A stretch of DNA of 64,000 bases from CAVRUZ01 sp963724495 (GTDB lineage Bacteria; Actinomycetota; Actinomycetes; Propionibacteriales; DAIQRJ01): the NCBI GenBank assembly GCA_963724495.1, contig CAVRUZ010000002.1, positions 1,116,001 through 1,180,000 on the forward strand, read 5' to 3'. The notes below the pieces were generated by a model. The model was not told where the DNA came from. It did not search any database and saw only the letters and a program-made list of their open reading frames with translations. Every line of letters starts with the position of its first letter. The stretch's first letter is position 1. Positions 35,033 through 43,538 of the stretch are shown here, piece after piece. The position numbers and the translations under genes are program-made.

Positions 35033-36496
35033 TCAGTCGTTGCTGCCGGTGAGCTTCTCGCGGAGAGCGGCGAGCGCCTCGTCGGTGGCCAGCGTGCCCT
35101 CGCCCTCGGTGTCGGAGCTGTAGCTCGCGGTGGGTGCCTTGGTGCCGTCGGCTGCCTCTTCGGCGTCGCCGGCCCCGGCCTCCTCGAGCTGCTTCTTGTG
35201 GGCCTCCCAGCGGGCGTGCGCCTCGGCGTACTGCTTCTCCCAGGCCTCGCGCTGGGTCTCGAAGCCAGGCATCCACTCGTTGGTGTCGGGGTCGAACCCG
35301 TCGGGGTAGATGTAGTTGCCCTGGTCGTCGTAGCTCGCCGTCATGCCGTACATGGTCGGGTCGAACTGCTCGACCGCGGCCTCGCCACCTTCGTTGGCCT
35401 GCTTCAGCGACAGCGAGATCCGGCGGCGGTCGAGTTCGATGTCGATGATCTTCACCATGACGTCGCTGCCGACCTGCACGACCTGCTCGGGGATCTCCAC
35501 GTGCCGCTCGGCCAGCTCGGAGATGTGCACCAGGCCCTCGATGCCGTCCTCGACCCGGACGAACGCGCCGAACGGCACCAGCTTCGTGACCTTTCCGGGC
35601 ACGATCTGCCCGATCTGGTGCAGCCGCGCGAATGCCTGCCACGGGTCTTCCTGCGTCGACTTCAGCGACAGTGAGACGCGCTCGCGGTCGAGTTCGACGC
35701 TGAGCACCTCGACCGTGACCTCGTCGCCCACCGCCACGACCTCGCTGGGGTGGTCGATGTGCTTCCAGGACAGCTCCGAGACGTGCACCAGGCCGTCGAC
35801 GCCGCCGAGATCGACGAACGCGCCGAAGTTGACGATCGAGGAGACCACGCCCTTGCGGATCTGGCCCTTGGCCAACTCGTTGAGGAAGTTCTGCCGCACC
35901 TCGCTCTGGGTCTGCTCCAGCCAGGCCCGGCGGGACAGCACGACGTTGTTGCGGTTCTTGTCCAGCTCGATGATCTTCGCCTCGAGTTCCTGACCCACAT
36001 ACGGCTGCAGGTCGCGGACGCGGCGCATCTCCACCAGGGAGGCCGGCAGGAAGCCGCGGAGCCCGATGTCCAGGATCAGGCCGCCCTTGACGACCTCGAT
36101 GACCGAACCGGTGACGACTCCGTCCTCTTCCTTGATCTGCTCGATCGTGCCCCAGGCTCGCTCGTACTGAGCGCGCTTCTTGGACAGGATCAGGCGGCCT
36201 TCCTTGTCCTCCTTCTGCAGCACCAAGGCCTCGACGTGGTCGCCGACCGTGACGACTTCGCCGGGGTCCACGTCGTGCTTGATGGAGAGCTCTCGGGCGG
36301 GGATGACGCCCTCGGTCTTGTAACCGATGTCGAGCAGGACCTCGTCCCGGTCGACCTTCACAACGGTGCCTTCGACGATGTCGCCGTCGTTGAAGTACTT
36401 GATGGTCTCGTCGATGGCAGCGAGGAAGTCCTCGGCCGAGCCGATGTCATTGACCGCAACCTGTTGGGTGGGGGCTGCAGCCTGGGTGGTCGTCAT
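35033..36496 (-). CDS. rpsA: 30S ribosomal protein S1
   Basis: The 487-residue protein has four S1 (OB-fold) repeats, beginning near residues 35 (DIVEGTVVKVDRDEVLLDIG), 120, 205 (KGVVSSIVNFGAFVDLGGVDG) and 290 (GKVTKLVPFGAFVRVEDG), and an acidic disordered tail. Four-domain S1 is the usual actinobacterial form. S1 binds mRNA leaders and feeds them to the 30S subunit. The ATG at 36494-36496 follows GGAG eleven bases upstream. The tail is terminated by the hairpin at 34943-34974. Confidence 0.97.
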   Translation of the reverse strand: MTTTQAAAPTQQVAVNDIGSAEDFLAAIDETIKYFNDGDIVEGTVVKVDRDEVLLDIGYKTEGVIPARELSIKHDVDPGEVVTVGDHVEALVLQKEDKEGRLILSKKRAQYERAWGTIEQIKEEDGVVTGSVIEVVKGGLILDIGLRGFLPASLVEMRRVRDLQPYVGQELEAKIIELDKNRNNVVLSRRAWLEQTQSEVRQNFLNELAKGQIRKGVVSSIVNFGAFVDLGGVDGLVHVSELSWKHIDHPSEVVAVGDEVTVEVLSVELDRERVSLSLKSTQEDPWQAFARLHQIGQIVPGKVTKLVPFGAFVRVEDGIEGLVHISELAERHVEIPEQVVQVGSDVMVKIIDIELDRRRISLSLKQANEGGEAAVEQFDPTMYGMTASYDDQGNYIYPDGFDPDTNEWMPGFETQREAWEKQYAEAHARWEAHKKQLEEAGAGDAEEAADGTKAPTASYSSDTEGEGTLATDEALAALREKLTGSND

Positions 36497-36807
36497 GTGG
36501 TGGGGTGCTCCGGAGGGTGGATGGATTCGGTTGGGATGGACACGTTGTTCGTGGGACTTCGACACTGCTTCTGAACCGGTACTGAGGGGTGCTGGTAGGG
36601 CAGCGCCATGGCCGCCGCGAGTGCCGGAGGCCCGCGACACCGGGCCCGTTGCGAGAGCACGGCGTCGGCACCGGCGCTGTGAAGCACAACCCCGCGTGAG
36701 CCAGGACCTATCCCGGCTCCAGATCCACCGACAGAAACGACGCGCAAGCCGACTCGGTCCCAGCCAGAAGGTCTGCGTAGGCGGAGGACCGGCCACAGCG
36801 CCTGCCC
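36497..36807 (-). promoter_or_regulatory. Long predicted leader of rpsA
   Basis: There is no gene between 36497 and 36897. If the promoter at 36808-36837 is right, rpsA mRNA carries a leader of about 300 nt. I see no known riboswitch. The leader could host autogenous control, as S1 regulates its own translation in E. coli. Confidence 0.4.
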
Positions 36808-36837
36808 AGGCTACCCGCGCGCGCGCCGGGCGTGCAA
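36808..36837 (-). promoter_or_regulatory. Candidate rpsA promoter
   Basis: On the minus strand TTGCAC (36837-36832) and TAGCCT (36813-36808) are separated by 18 bp, a good fit to the principal sigma factor of actinobacteria. Confidence 0.5.
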
Positions 36838-36897
36838 CGCAGCGCATTCGCCGGCGAGGGCGGTGGGTGTCGGTCTCAGCGGGCAGGATGTCGCCTC

Positions 36898-38124
36898 GTG
36901 TCCGAACCGGTGGTGCCGGCCCCGCCGCGTCGGCGGGCCCTCCGGCCGCCGCCGTTCCTCGAGCGCTACCTCGTCGTGTTGCGGCTGCCCGGCGTTGCCC
37001 GGCTGCTGCTGCTCTCGCTGTTCGCCCGGTTGCCCGTGTTCACCGGCGGACTTGTGCTGACCGTGCATGTGGTGCAGCGGCTGCACGAGAGCTACGCACT
37101 CGCCGGGCTGGTCGGCACCGCCAGCACGGTGGGCTGGGCCATCGGCGGTCCCTGGCGCGGTCGCATGGTCGACCGACTCGGCCTTCGCCGGGCGATCGTG
37201 CCCTCGATCGTCGCCGAGCTCGTGGTCTGGAACATCGCCCCACTGGTGCCGTATGCCGGACTGGTGGGGCTCGGCTTCGTCGGCGGACTGCTTGCCCTGC
37301 CGATCATGTCGATCACCCGGCAGTCGCTCTCGGTGATGGTGCCTGCGGGGCAGCGACGGGCCGCACTCTCGCTCGACTCGGTGATCACCGAACTGTCCTA
37401 CATCGTCGGCCCGGCCGTGATGATCTTCGTCATCGGTCAGACCTCGACCACGACGGCGCTGCGCGTGATCGGGTTCGCCACCGGAGCTGTCGGCATTGCC
37501 CTCTGGCTGATCGACCCGCCCACCCGCAGCGAGTCGGGGTCCGCCGAGTCGAGTGGTGAACGCGGTCCACGTCGCCACGTCCTTGCCGACGCGCGGTTCG
37601 TCTTCGTCCTGGCGGTAGGTGCCGGTGCGGTCTTCGTCCTCACCGGAACAGAGCTCAGCGCGATCTCCGCGTTGCTCGGGATGGACGCGCAGAGTTCGGT
37701 CGGCTGGGTGCTCGGGCTGTGGGGACTCGGGTCGCTGGTCGGCGGCCTCGTCTACGGCGGCCTGCCACGGCCGGTCCCGCTGTGGGTCCTGCTGTTGGGG
37801 CTCGGCCTGGTGACGTTGCCGGCGGCGCTCGCGAACCGGCCCTGGCAGCTCGGACTCCTGCTGGTCTTCGCCGGCTGCATGTGCGCTCCGCTGCTCACCG
37901 CTGTCATCGAGGCCATCAGCCACCTCGTCGAGGAGTCGCGGCGCGGTGAGGCCATGGGCTGGCAGGGTTCGGCGTTCACGCTCGGGTCCGCCACCGGCAT
38001 GCCGCTGACCGGTCTTGCGATCGATCGCTTCGGACCGCCGGCGGGCTTCCTGATCTGCGCACTGGTGGGGATGACGCTCGCCGCCTGCGCCGGGTTGACC
38101 ATCGCCTTGCGCCGTCGCCGCTGA
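36898..38124 (+). CDS. MFS transporter
   Basis: The 408-residue protein has twelve hydrophobic segments and a motif A-like loop GGPWRGRMVDRLGLRRAI after the second segment, fitting a major facilitator. The second half contains EESRRGEAMGWQGSAF, common in sugar- and drug-efflux type actinobacterial MFS proteins. The GTG at 36898 follows AGGA; reading further upstream would give a basic, cysteine-containing extension without a start signal. Substrate unknown. It is divergent from rpsA and 9 bp upstream of the GH3 gene, so the two may be cotranscribed. Confidence 0.83.
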   Translation: MSEPVVPAPPRRRALRPPPFLERYLVVLRLPGVARLLLLSLFARLPVFTGGLVLTVHVVQRLHESYALAGLVGTASTVGWAIGGPWRGRMVDRLGLRRAIVPSIVAELVVWNIAPLVPYAGLVGLGFVGGLLALPIMSITRQSLSVMVPAGQRRAALSLDSVITELSYIVGPAVMIFVIGQTSTTTALRVIGFATGAVGIALWLIDPPTRSESGSAESSGERGPRRHVLADARFVFVLAVGAGAVFVLTGTELSAISALLGMDAQSSVGWVLGLWGLGSLVGGLVYGGLPRPVPLWVLLLGLGLVTLPAALANRPWQLGLLLVFAGCMCAPLLTAVIEAISHLVEESRRGEAMGWQGSAFTLGSATGMPLTGLAIDRFGPPAGFLICALVGMTLAACAGLTIALRRRR

Positions 38125-38133
38125 GGCCGTCGG

Positions 38134-39429
38134 GTGATGCAGACTGGCCGGATGCCTTCGCAGCGCCAGGACGTCCTCGGCGGTCGCCGCCCGGGCCCTC
38201 GGAGTCGACCGCCTCGAGCAAGCCTGCGGGCTCTCGCAGTGCTCTGTGCGTGTGTCGTGGTGGCTGCGTGCGGTGCAGGTGAACCGGCTCCCAGCGCGAG
38301 TCCGACTCCGACGGCTTCGGCCACTCCGAGGCCCACGCCAACCGCTACCGCCGACGAGACCCCCACTCCCCGGTCCGGGCCAAGCGGAACGGCGGCCAGT
38401 TGTGCTCGCGACACCGCGGAGGCCATGGACGACGCCCAGCTGGCCGGCCAGCTGATCCTGATGGGGATTCCCTCGACGTCCCTTCCCACGGCCTCGCGCA
38501 GGGTTCTGGCCGACGACCACGTGGGCGGCATCTTCATGTTCGGCAACAGTTACGAGGGGGTGGCCCACACCCGTGAGGTCACCGACGCGGCAAGAGGGGC
38601 CGATCGGGACGCTCATCTGATGGTGACGGCCGACCAGGAGGGCGGGCAGATCCAGCGCCTGCGAGGTCCAGGCTTCGACCGGATGCCTGCCGCCATCGAC
38701 CAGGCCGAACTCTCCGACCGCGCACTGGCGCAACGGGCCGAGACCTGGGGCCGCCAACTCGAGGACGCCGGCGTCGACACCGACCTCGCGCCGGTCGCCG
38801 ATGTCGTTCCGGCGGACGTCGGAGCAGCCAACAAGCCCATCTACGCCCTGGAGCGTGGCTACGGCTCCACCCCGGCGGCGGTGTCGCCCAAGGTGGTGGC
38901 CTACATCGAGGGCATGCACGCCGCGGGGCGCGGAACCACCCTCAAGCACTTCCCCGGTCTGGGTCAGGTCGAGGGCAACACCGACTTCGTTCGCGACGTC
39001 ACTGATTCCCGCACGACGAGGAATGACGCCCTCCTGGCGCCCTTTCGGGAGGGCATCGAGGCGAAGACGGACATGGTGATGATCGCCCTGGCCACCTACA
39101 CCAAGATCGACGCCCGACAGTCGGCGGCGTTCTCCGCCACGGTCATCACGACGATGTTGCGTGGCGACCTCGGCTTCCGTGGCGTCGTCGTGTCCGACGA
39201 CATGAACGCTCTGCAGGTGAGGCACCTGAGTGCCTCCGTCAGAGCCTGGCGCTTTCTCGAAGCCGGCGGTGATCTGATCGCCATCGGGGACCCGGCGGTT
39301 GCCCACGACATGGCGCGCCACATCCGCGACCGGATGAGCACGAGCAGCTCCGCTCGCGACCGGGTACGCGACAGTGCCCTCCGGGTGCTCACGATGAAAG
39401 CGAGAATCGGCACGCTCCGCTGTCGCTAG
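38134..39429 (+). CDS. Secreted lipoprotein, glycoside hydrolase family 3 (NagZ-related)
   Basis: A signal peptide ends in a lipobox VVAACG near residues 42-47, followed by a Pro/Thr/Ser-rich linker (to about 85) and a GH3 N-terminal barrel. Landmarks are LVTADQEGGQIQRLRG-like sequence, TTLKHFPGLGQVEGNTDF and GVVVSDDMNA, the last containing the nucleophile Asp. In true NagZ the loop after KHFPG carries a His/Asp pair (GHG...DSH) that acts as acid/base; here it reads GLGQVEGNTD, so mechanism or substrate differs. The GTG at 38134 has GAGG seven bases upstream; ATGs at 38137 and 38152 are alternatives. A GH18 gene follows. Confidence 0.85.
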   Translation: MMQTGRMPSQRQDVLGGRRPGPRSRPPRASLRALAVLCACVVVAACGAGEPAPSASPTPTASATPRPTPTATADETPTPRSGPSGTAASCARDTAEAMDDAQLAGQLILMGIPSTSLPTASRRVLADDHVGGIFMFGNSYEGVAHTREVTDAARGADRDAHLMVTADQEGGQIQRLRGPGFDRMPAAIDQAELSDRALAQRAETWGRQLEDAGVDTDLAPVADVVPADVGAANKPIYALERGYGSTPAAVSPKVVAYIEGMHAAGRGTTLKHFPGLGQVEGNTDFVRDVTDSRTTRNDALLAPFREGIEAKTDMVMIALATYTKIDARQSAAFSATVITTMLRGDLGFRGVVVSDDMNALQVRHLSASVRAWRFLEAGGDLIAIGDPAVAHDMARHIRDRMSTSSSARDRVRDSALRVLTMKARIGTLRCR

Positions 39430-39516
39430 GTGACACAGAGTGCTAGTTCAGCCAACTATGTATCACGATTGTCCTCAGATGGTCGTTTAGCAGGGGACCT
39501 TGAGTAAGGTCGCAAC

Positions 39517-40593
39517 ATGGCCCGGAAAGCCGCAGGGGCGCAGCAACTTTCGCCTCCGGCACCTGACATGAGTTCACCGAGTGGGCCACCCAGCCAACAA
39601 GAGCGGGTGACGCGACGCGCGGCCCTGATCTCTGTCACCGGCCTCTTGGCCGTGGTGGCCGCCGGGGTCGCCGCCACCCGCCTCGGGGGCGACGACGACG
39701 AACCGCGGCCCAACAGTGCGGTCACGCGCGAGCCGACAGGGCGCGCGAGTCCAACGACGCGGCAGCCCAGCGCCAAGCCCCTGCCACCTCTCCCGGCGCG
39801 GGTCGTGTCGATGTGGGTCAACGCGTTCGAGTCGCCCACGATCCGCGAGATACCCGAGGACGTGCTCCGCCAGGTCACGGTGATGGTCCTGGCGATGGCG
39901 CAGTCTGGCGAGAGCGGTACCGGCCTCCTGAAGTGGACGCATCCGCTGCAGTCGCCCGGGGCGATGCGGGCGGACATCGCCGGCGTTGTCTCCCGGCGAG
40001 TCCCGGTTCTGCTCGGCATCGGCGGCTCCGACGACGGTGGCATCACGCTTCGCGACGACCAGCAGGTAGCCGACTTCGTCGGTTCTGTGCACACCATGGT
40101 CGAGAGATACGGCTTCACCGGCGTCGACATCGACCTGGAGCCGTCGGGGAGCTCGTGGACTGAGGACGCCGTCGTCGCGTCCGTCCGTCGACTCAAGCAG
40201 GACTTCGGTCCCACCTTCCTGATCGGCCTGACCATTGGCCTGTATGGCGAGCACGAGCAGAGTTGGTTCTCGCTCGCGCGAGCCCTCGGGGACGACCTCG
40301 ACTACTGGGCGCCGATGCTCTACGACTTCGAAGAGGCACACGACGAACGGCTGATCCCAGTGACTCTCGACAAAGTGCGGAAGTCCGTCGCGGCCGGAGT
40401 GCCCGCAAGCAAGCAGGTGCTGGGCTTCATGTGCAACGCCTACTACAACACCAGCCCTGTCGAGGTGACTGCCGAAGCCTGGCGCAGGGCGAAGAAGGTC
40501 CACCCGGACCTGCGCGGTGCATTCATCTGGGAGTCCAAGCTCGAAGCCGAGCACGGATACCCCTGGACCAGGACGGTCGGGCCACTCATCTAG
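39517..40593 (+). CDS. Membrane-anchored or secreted GH18-like glycosidase
   Basis: The 358-residue protein has a basic N-terminus with VTRRAALISVTGLLAVVAAG (residues 31-50), either a Tat-type signal or an anchor, then a Thr/Pro linker and a TIM-barrel. The GH18 catalytic motif DxDxE is present as GVDIDLEP (D204, D206, E208), with an SxGG-like VLLGIGGSDDGG before it and YWAPMLYD after it. GH18 enzymes cut chitin or N-acetylglucosamine linkages in glycans and peptidoglycan-like polymers. The ATG at 39517 has no strong ribosome site. With the GH3 enzyme upstream it suggests extracellular degradation of GlcNAc-containing polymer. Confidence 0.8.
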   Translation: MARKAAGAQQLSPPAPDMSSPSGPPSQQERVTRRAALISVTGLLAVVAAGVAATRLGGDDDEPRPNSAVTREPTGRASPTTRQPSAKPLPPLPARVVSMWVNAFESPTIREIPEDVLRQVTVMVLAMAQSGESGTGLLKWTHPLQSPGAMRADIAGVVSRRVPVLLGIGGSDDGGITLRDDQQVADFVGSVHTMVERYGFTGVDIDLEPSGSSWTEDAVVASVRRLKQDFGPTFLIGLTIGLYGEHEQSWFSLARALGDDLDYWAPMLYDFEEAHDERLIPVTLDKVRKSVAAGVPASKQVLGFMCNAYYNTSPVEVTAEAWRRAKKVHPDLRGAFIWESKLEAEHGYPWTRTVGPLI

Positions 40594-42196
40594 GACGCGC
40601 CCGGTGCTCCGCAGGCTCGCGGGGGTCACGCATCGGCACCCGCCCCGTGCCGGCCGTCGCATAGCGGCCCTCCGGCGACGACTTGACCATCGGCGGCTCG
40701 GCGGGCGTCCAGACGGCTGCCGGCGCGTGCGATGAAGCGCGGACGTCTGCCGGAGACACCGGCCCGACGGGTTGGCTCGGCTCGTCCGCGCCGTCAGCGT
40801 CGGCTATTTCGGAGCGGTCGCGGCCGAGGTGTTTGGCGTGGTAGAGGGCTTGGTCGGCTTCGGCGAACAGGAGTTCGGCGGGGATGCCGGGGCGCCAGAG
40901 GGTGAGGCCGGCGGAGAAGGTCTGGGAGTGGGTCATGGCGGTGCGCATGGCGTCGAGGGTGTGGGTGGCGGTGGCGATGTCGTGGCCGAACAGGATCAGG
41001 GTGAACTCTTCGCCGCCGTAGCGGGCCAGCACGGCGTCGGGGGGCAGCAGCAGCCGCCAGGTGTGCGCGGTCGCGGCCAGCAGCGCGTCGCCGGCCTGGT
41101 GGCCGTGGGTGTCGTTGTAGGTCTTGAAGTGGTCCAGGTCGAGCACGGCCAGGCTGAACGGCCGGTTGTCCCACTCGGCCAGCCGACACGCCTGGGCCAG
41201 CGCATGGTTCCAGCCGCGCCGATTCGGAATCCCGGTCAACTCGTCGCGGACCGCGACCTCCGACAACGTCAACGACTGCCCATGCAGATGCGCCACCAAC
41301 GTCGCCATCCGCGCCGACACCAACACCGCCAACGCCACACTCCCGGCCGCGATCGCCGGCAACGACACCACCCGACCCACCGCCTGCGCAATCGCCAACG
41401 TCACCCCCGGCATCGCAATGCTCAACACCAACACCGCCACCCACGGCGGCGACGGCCGCTCGACGGCGACGCGTGGGGGTCGCTCGAGCTGCAGGGGTGT
41501 CGCTGTGATCATCGCGGCGAAGCCGAGGCCGTAGGCCAGCACCCACAATCCACGCGACAGTGCCAGGAGGGGATCGGACGTCGGTGCATCGGCCGCCAGC
41601 AGGCAGCCGACCCCGTTGGCCAGCGCGGCACCCGCAAGCCACAGCAGCCATGGGGCCCGGACCGACTGCCACGTCATCACGAACCGCGTGCAGACCGCCA
41701 GGGACACCAGGCTCACCGTGGCAAAACCCACGACACTCACCCGGTCCAGTCCCGCCGTTGACAACGGGACCACCCAGATGGCGAACAGCGGTGTCGCGAG
41801 GCCAACCGTGAAGACTCCGGTGTCGAGCAGCAGCGCTCGCCGCCCGCGCTCCATCCGTTTGAAGCAGAACATCAGACCCGCTGCCGCCATGAGCGCCAGC
41901 CCGACACACTCGATCAGCTGTCCGGCCGAGGCTGCCTGGCTGGGCAGACCGAGATGGTCGGCGGCGAACCGGAACAGGTCGGTCGCCACCTTGATCGAGC
42001 AGCCGGCCAGGGCAACCAGCCACGCCTTGTGTGCATCTCGCCGCCGGCGTGCCCAGAAGACCCACAAGCACGGCAGTGCGAATGCCTCGACGACCAGGAA
42101 CAGCAGGTGGGACTGGAAGTCGGTGAAGATCGGGAGCGGGATGGTGACCGCCGCTGCGAGGAGAATCGCGAGAACAGCGGTTCCGGTCCTCGACAT
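40586..42196 (-). CDS. Membrane GGDEF protein (diguanylate cyclase)
   Basis: About eight hydrophobic helices fill residues 1-300, followed by a GGDEF domain: DELTGIPNRRGWN near 318, LDLDHFKTYNDTHGHQAGD near 352 and the active site RYGGEEF (GGEEF 394-398). The domain looks catalytically competent for cyclic di-GMP synthesis. The inhibitory RxxD site normally just before the active site is absent. A 90-residue proline-rich tail follows the domain. There is no partner EAL gene here. It neighbours the exopolysaccharide cluster, a common target of cyclic di-GMP, but a link is inference. Codon usage changes abruptly over residues 252-321. Confidence 0.9.
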   Translation of the reverse strand: MSRTGTAVLAILLAAAVTIPLPIFTDFQSHLLFLVVEAFALPCLWVFWARRRRDAHKAWLVALAGCSIKVATDLFRFAADHLGLPSQAASAGQLIECVGLALMAAAGLMFCFKRMERGRRALLLDTGVFTVGLATPLFAIWVVPLSTAGLDRVSVVGFATVSLVSLAVCTRFVMTWQSVRAPWLLWLAGAALANGVGCLLAADAPTSDPLLALSRGLWVLAYGLGFAAMITATPLQLERPPRVAVERPSPPWVAVLVLSIAMPGVTLAIAQAVGRVVSLPAIAAGSVALAVLVSARMATLVAHLHGQSLTLSEVAVRDELTGIPNRRGWNHALAQACRLAEWDNRPFSLAVLDLDHFKTYNDTHGHQAGDALLAATAHTWRLLLPPDAVLARYGGEEFTLILFGHDIATATHTLDAMRTAMTHSQTFSAGLTLWRPGIPAELLFAEADQALYHAKHLGRDRSEIADADGADEPSQPVGPVSPADVRASSHAPAAVWTPAEPPMVKSSPEGRYATAGTGRVPMRDPREPAEHRARPR

Positions 42197-42234
42197 ATGC
42201 GTCTCCTCGAAATACCGCGATCGCCAACGGTGGC

Positions 42235-42360
42235 ATTGTCACGTCACAGGAGCATCGGAAAGCCCGCCGTTTGGCTGAAAAATCAGTATTCGCCCGCTTT
42301 GCCCCATCGGCAAGTTCCCACGGGACATTTCACCCAGGAAACTTTGCGGGCTCGGCCGGA
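42235..42360 (-). promoter_or_regulatory. Upstream region of the GGDEF gene with internal inverted repeat
   Basis: On the minus strand AAGTTTCC (near 42342) and GGAACTT (near 42313) form an inverted repeat, followed by GCCGATGGGGCAAAGCGGG. GCCGAT resembles the -10 of FliA/WhiG-type sigma factors, but no -35 with the proper spacing is convincing. The region is otherwise non-coding. Confidence 0.3.
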
Positions 42361-42383
42361 TCGGACCCGCAAATGCGGTCGCC

Positions 42384-42458
42384 AAACATGCAGTTAATGC
42401 GATGAAACCGGGATATAACTGCACGTATCTGTCGCTCGATCGTGCCGTGTGCATGTGT
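42384..42458. repeat. Palindromic-ended short element, copy F
   Basis: It begins GCCAAACATGCAG (from 42381) and ends TGCATGTGT; the core span is 69 bp. Its interior contains GCAGTTA/TAACTGC, an additional inverted repeat not present in the other copies. It lies between the GGDEF and GT2 genes. Confidence 0.82.
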
Positions 42459-42491
42459 CCCGGTCGTCCGGATGGCGGATGCCCGCCGGCG

Positions 42492-43538
42492 TCAGTTGTT
42501 CGCGGCGCTCGTGCTCTGCGACGCCGGCTCCGGGTCGCGGACGCTGCCGGACACCGGAGGCAACCTCAGCGTCAGACCCTCGAGGAAGCCCAGCCCCCAG
42601 GTGAGGTGCATGGTCACGAAGGCGGCGGCAAGCGTGACCGGGTGCACGTCACCGCTCTCGTCCGACCGAAACGTGACGGCGGTCGCGCCGGCGACGCCGA
42701 GGACGTATGGCGCCACCAGTGTCGCCGCGACGCGCGGGTGCCCGGTCACGGCGGCCGCGGCCGCCAGGCCCAATGCACCGACAAGCGCCGGTGCGGCCAG
42801 GTGGCGAGCCCGCACTGCACTCCTGCCGTTCTTGCGCACCATCGCCGCCTTGCCCCGGCCGTAGCGGCGGTACTGCCGGCCGAAGTCGCGCAGATTCTCC
42901 CGGACCTGCCAGAAGATGATCATCTGCGGGTCGAAGCGGAGCCGGTGCCCACGTTGGGCGATCCGGTGGTCGAAGTCGACATCCTCGTTGACGAGCAGTG
43001 ACTCGTCCCAGCCCCCGACGTCGCGCGCCACGTCGGCGCGGTACACACCGAACGAGGTGTGGTCGCTGTCTTGTGGTTCCTGCGCATAGTGGTTCAGAGA
43101 ATTTCCCACGCCGAAGCGAGACGACAGCGCCAGCGCGATCGCACGGCCCGGTCGCGTTTCCGCGATGCCCTGCCGAAGCCCGCCGATGGCCGCCACCTCG
43201 GGGTCGTCGCGCAGTGCCTGCTCGCCGCGAACCAGATAGTCAGCGGAGACATGCGCGTGCGCGTCGACCCGGGCCACGAACTCGCCCCTTGCCTCGGCGA
43301 GCCCGACGTTGAGGGCGGCCGGGATCGTCTGCTTGGGGTTGTCCAGGACCCGCACCCGTGGATCGCCGATCGCCAGCACCAACTCGACGGTCCGGTCGGT
43401 GGATCGGCCGTCGACCACGAGCAACTCGGCGTCGACCTGCTGCGCCAGCACCGATCGGATGGCGTTGACCACGTGCTGTTCCTCGTTGCGTACGGGCATG
43501 AGGACTGAGACGACTGGGGACATCGAGCGGTCGGTCAC
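42492..43538 (-). CDS. Glycosyltransferase family 2 with C-terminal membrane helices
   Basis: The GT-A fold starts at VSVLMPVRNEEQHV, with the nucleotide-sugar motif VARVDAHAH (DxD-like) near residue 90 and ESLLVNEDVDFDHR (acid ED motif) near 190, then YRRYGRGKAA. After residue 245 there are three to four hydrophobic helices, as in membrane-associated chain-elongating enzymes. This arrangement resembles succinoglycan ExoA-type transferases. The GTG at 43538 overlaps the upstream polymerase stop as GTGA. It is the last gene of a three-gene minus-strand operon with the Wzz-like and Wzy-like genes. Confidence 0.88.
   Translation of the reverse strand: MTDRSMSPVVSVLMPVRNEEQHVVNAIRSVLAQQVDAELLVVDGRSTDRTVELVLAIGDPRVRVLDNPKQTIPAALNVGLAEARGEFVARVDAHAHVSADYLVRGEQALRDDPEVAAIGGLRQGIAETRPGRAIALALSSRFGVGNSLNHYAQEPQDSDHTSFGVYRADVARDVGGWDESLLVNEDVDFDHRIAQRGHRLRFDPQMIIFWQVRENLRDFGRQYRRYGRGKAAMVRKNGRSAVRARHLAAPALVGALGLAAAAAVTGHPRVAATLVAPYVLGVAGATAVTFRSDESGDVHPVTLAAAFVTMHLTWGLGFLEGLTLRLPPVSGSVRDPEPASQSTSAANN

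Noticed and set aside
36811..39321. 836-codon minus-strand frame opposite the MFS and GH3 genes
   Set aside because: It covers two recognisable plus-strand genes and is low-complexity (Gln/Glu/Arg/His).
41124..41534. Plus-strand frame with coding-like codon use opposite the GGDEF gene
   Set aside because: Its good codon use is caused by the TTG/G-ending patch on the real strand; sequence is Thr/Asn/Ala low-complexity with no family. Kept only as a codon-usage finding.
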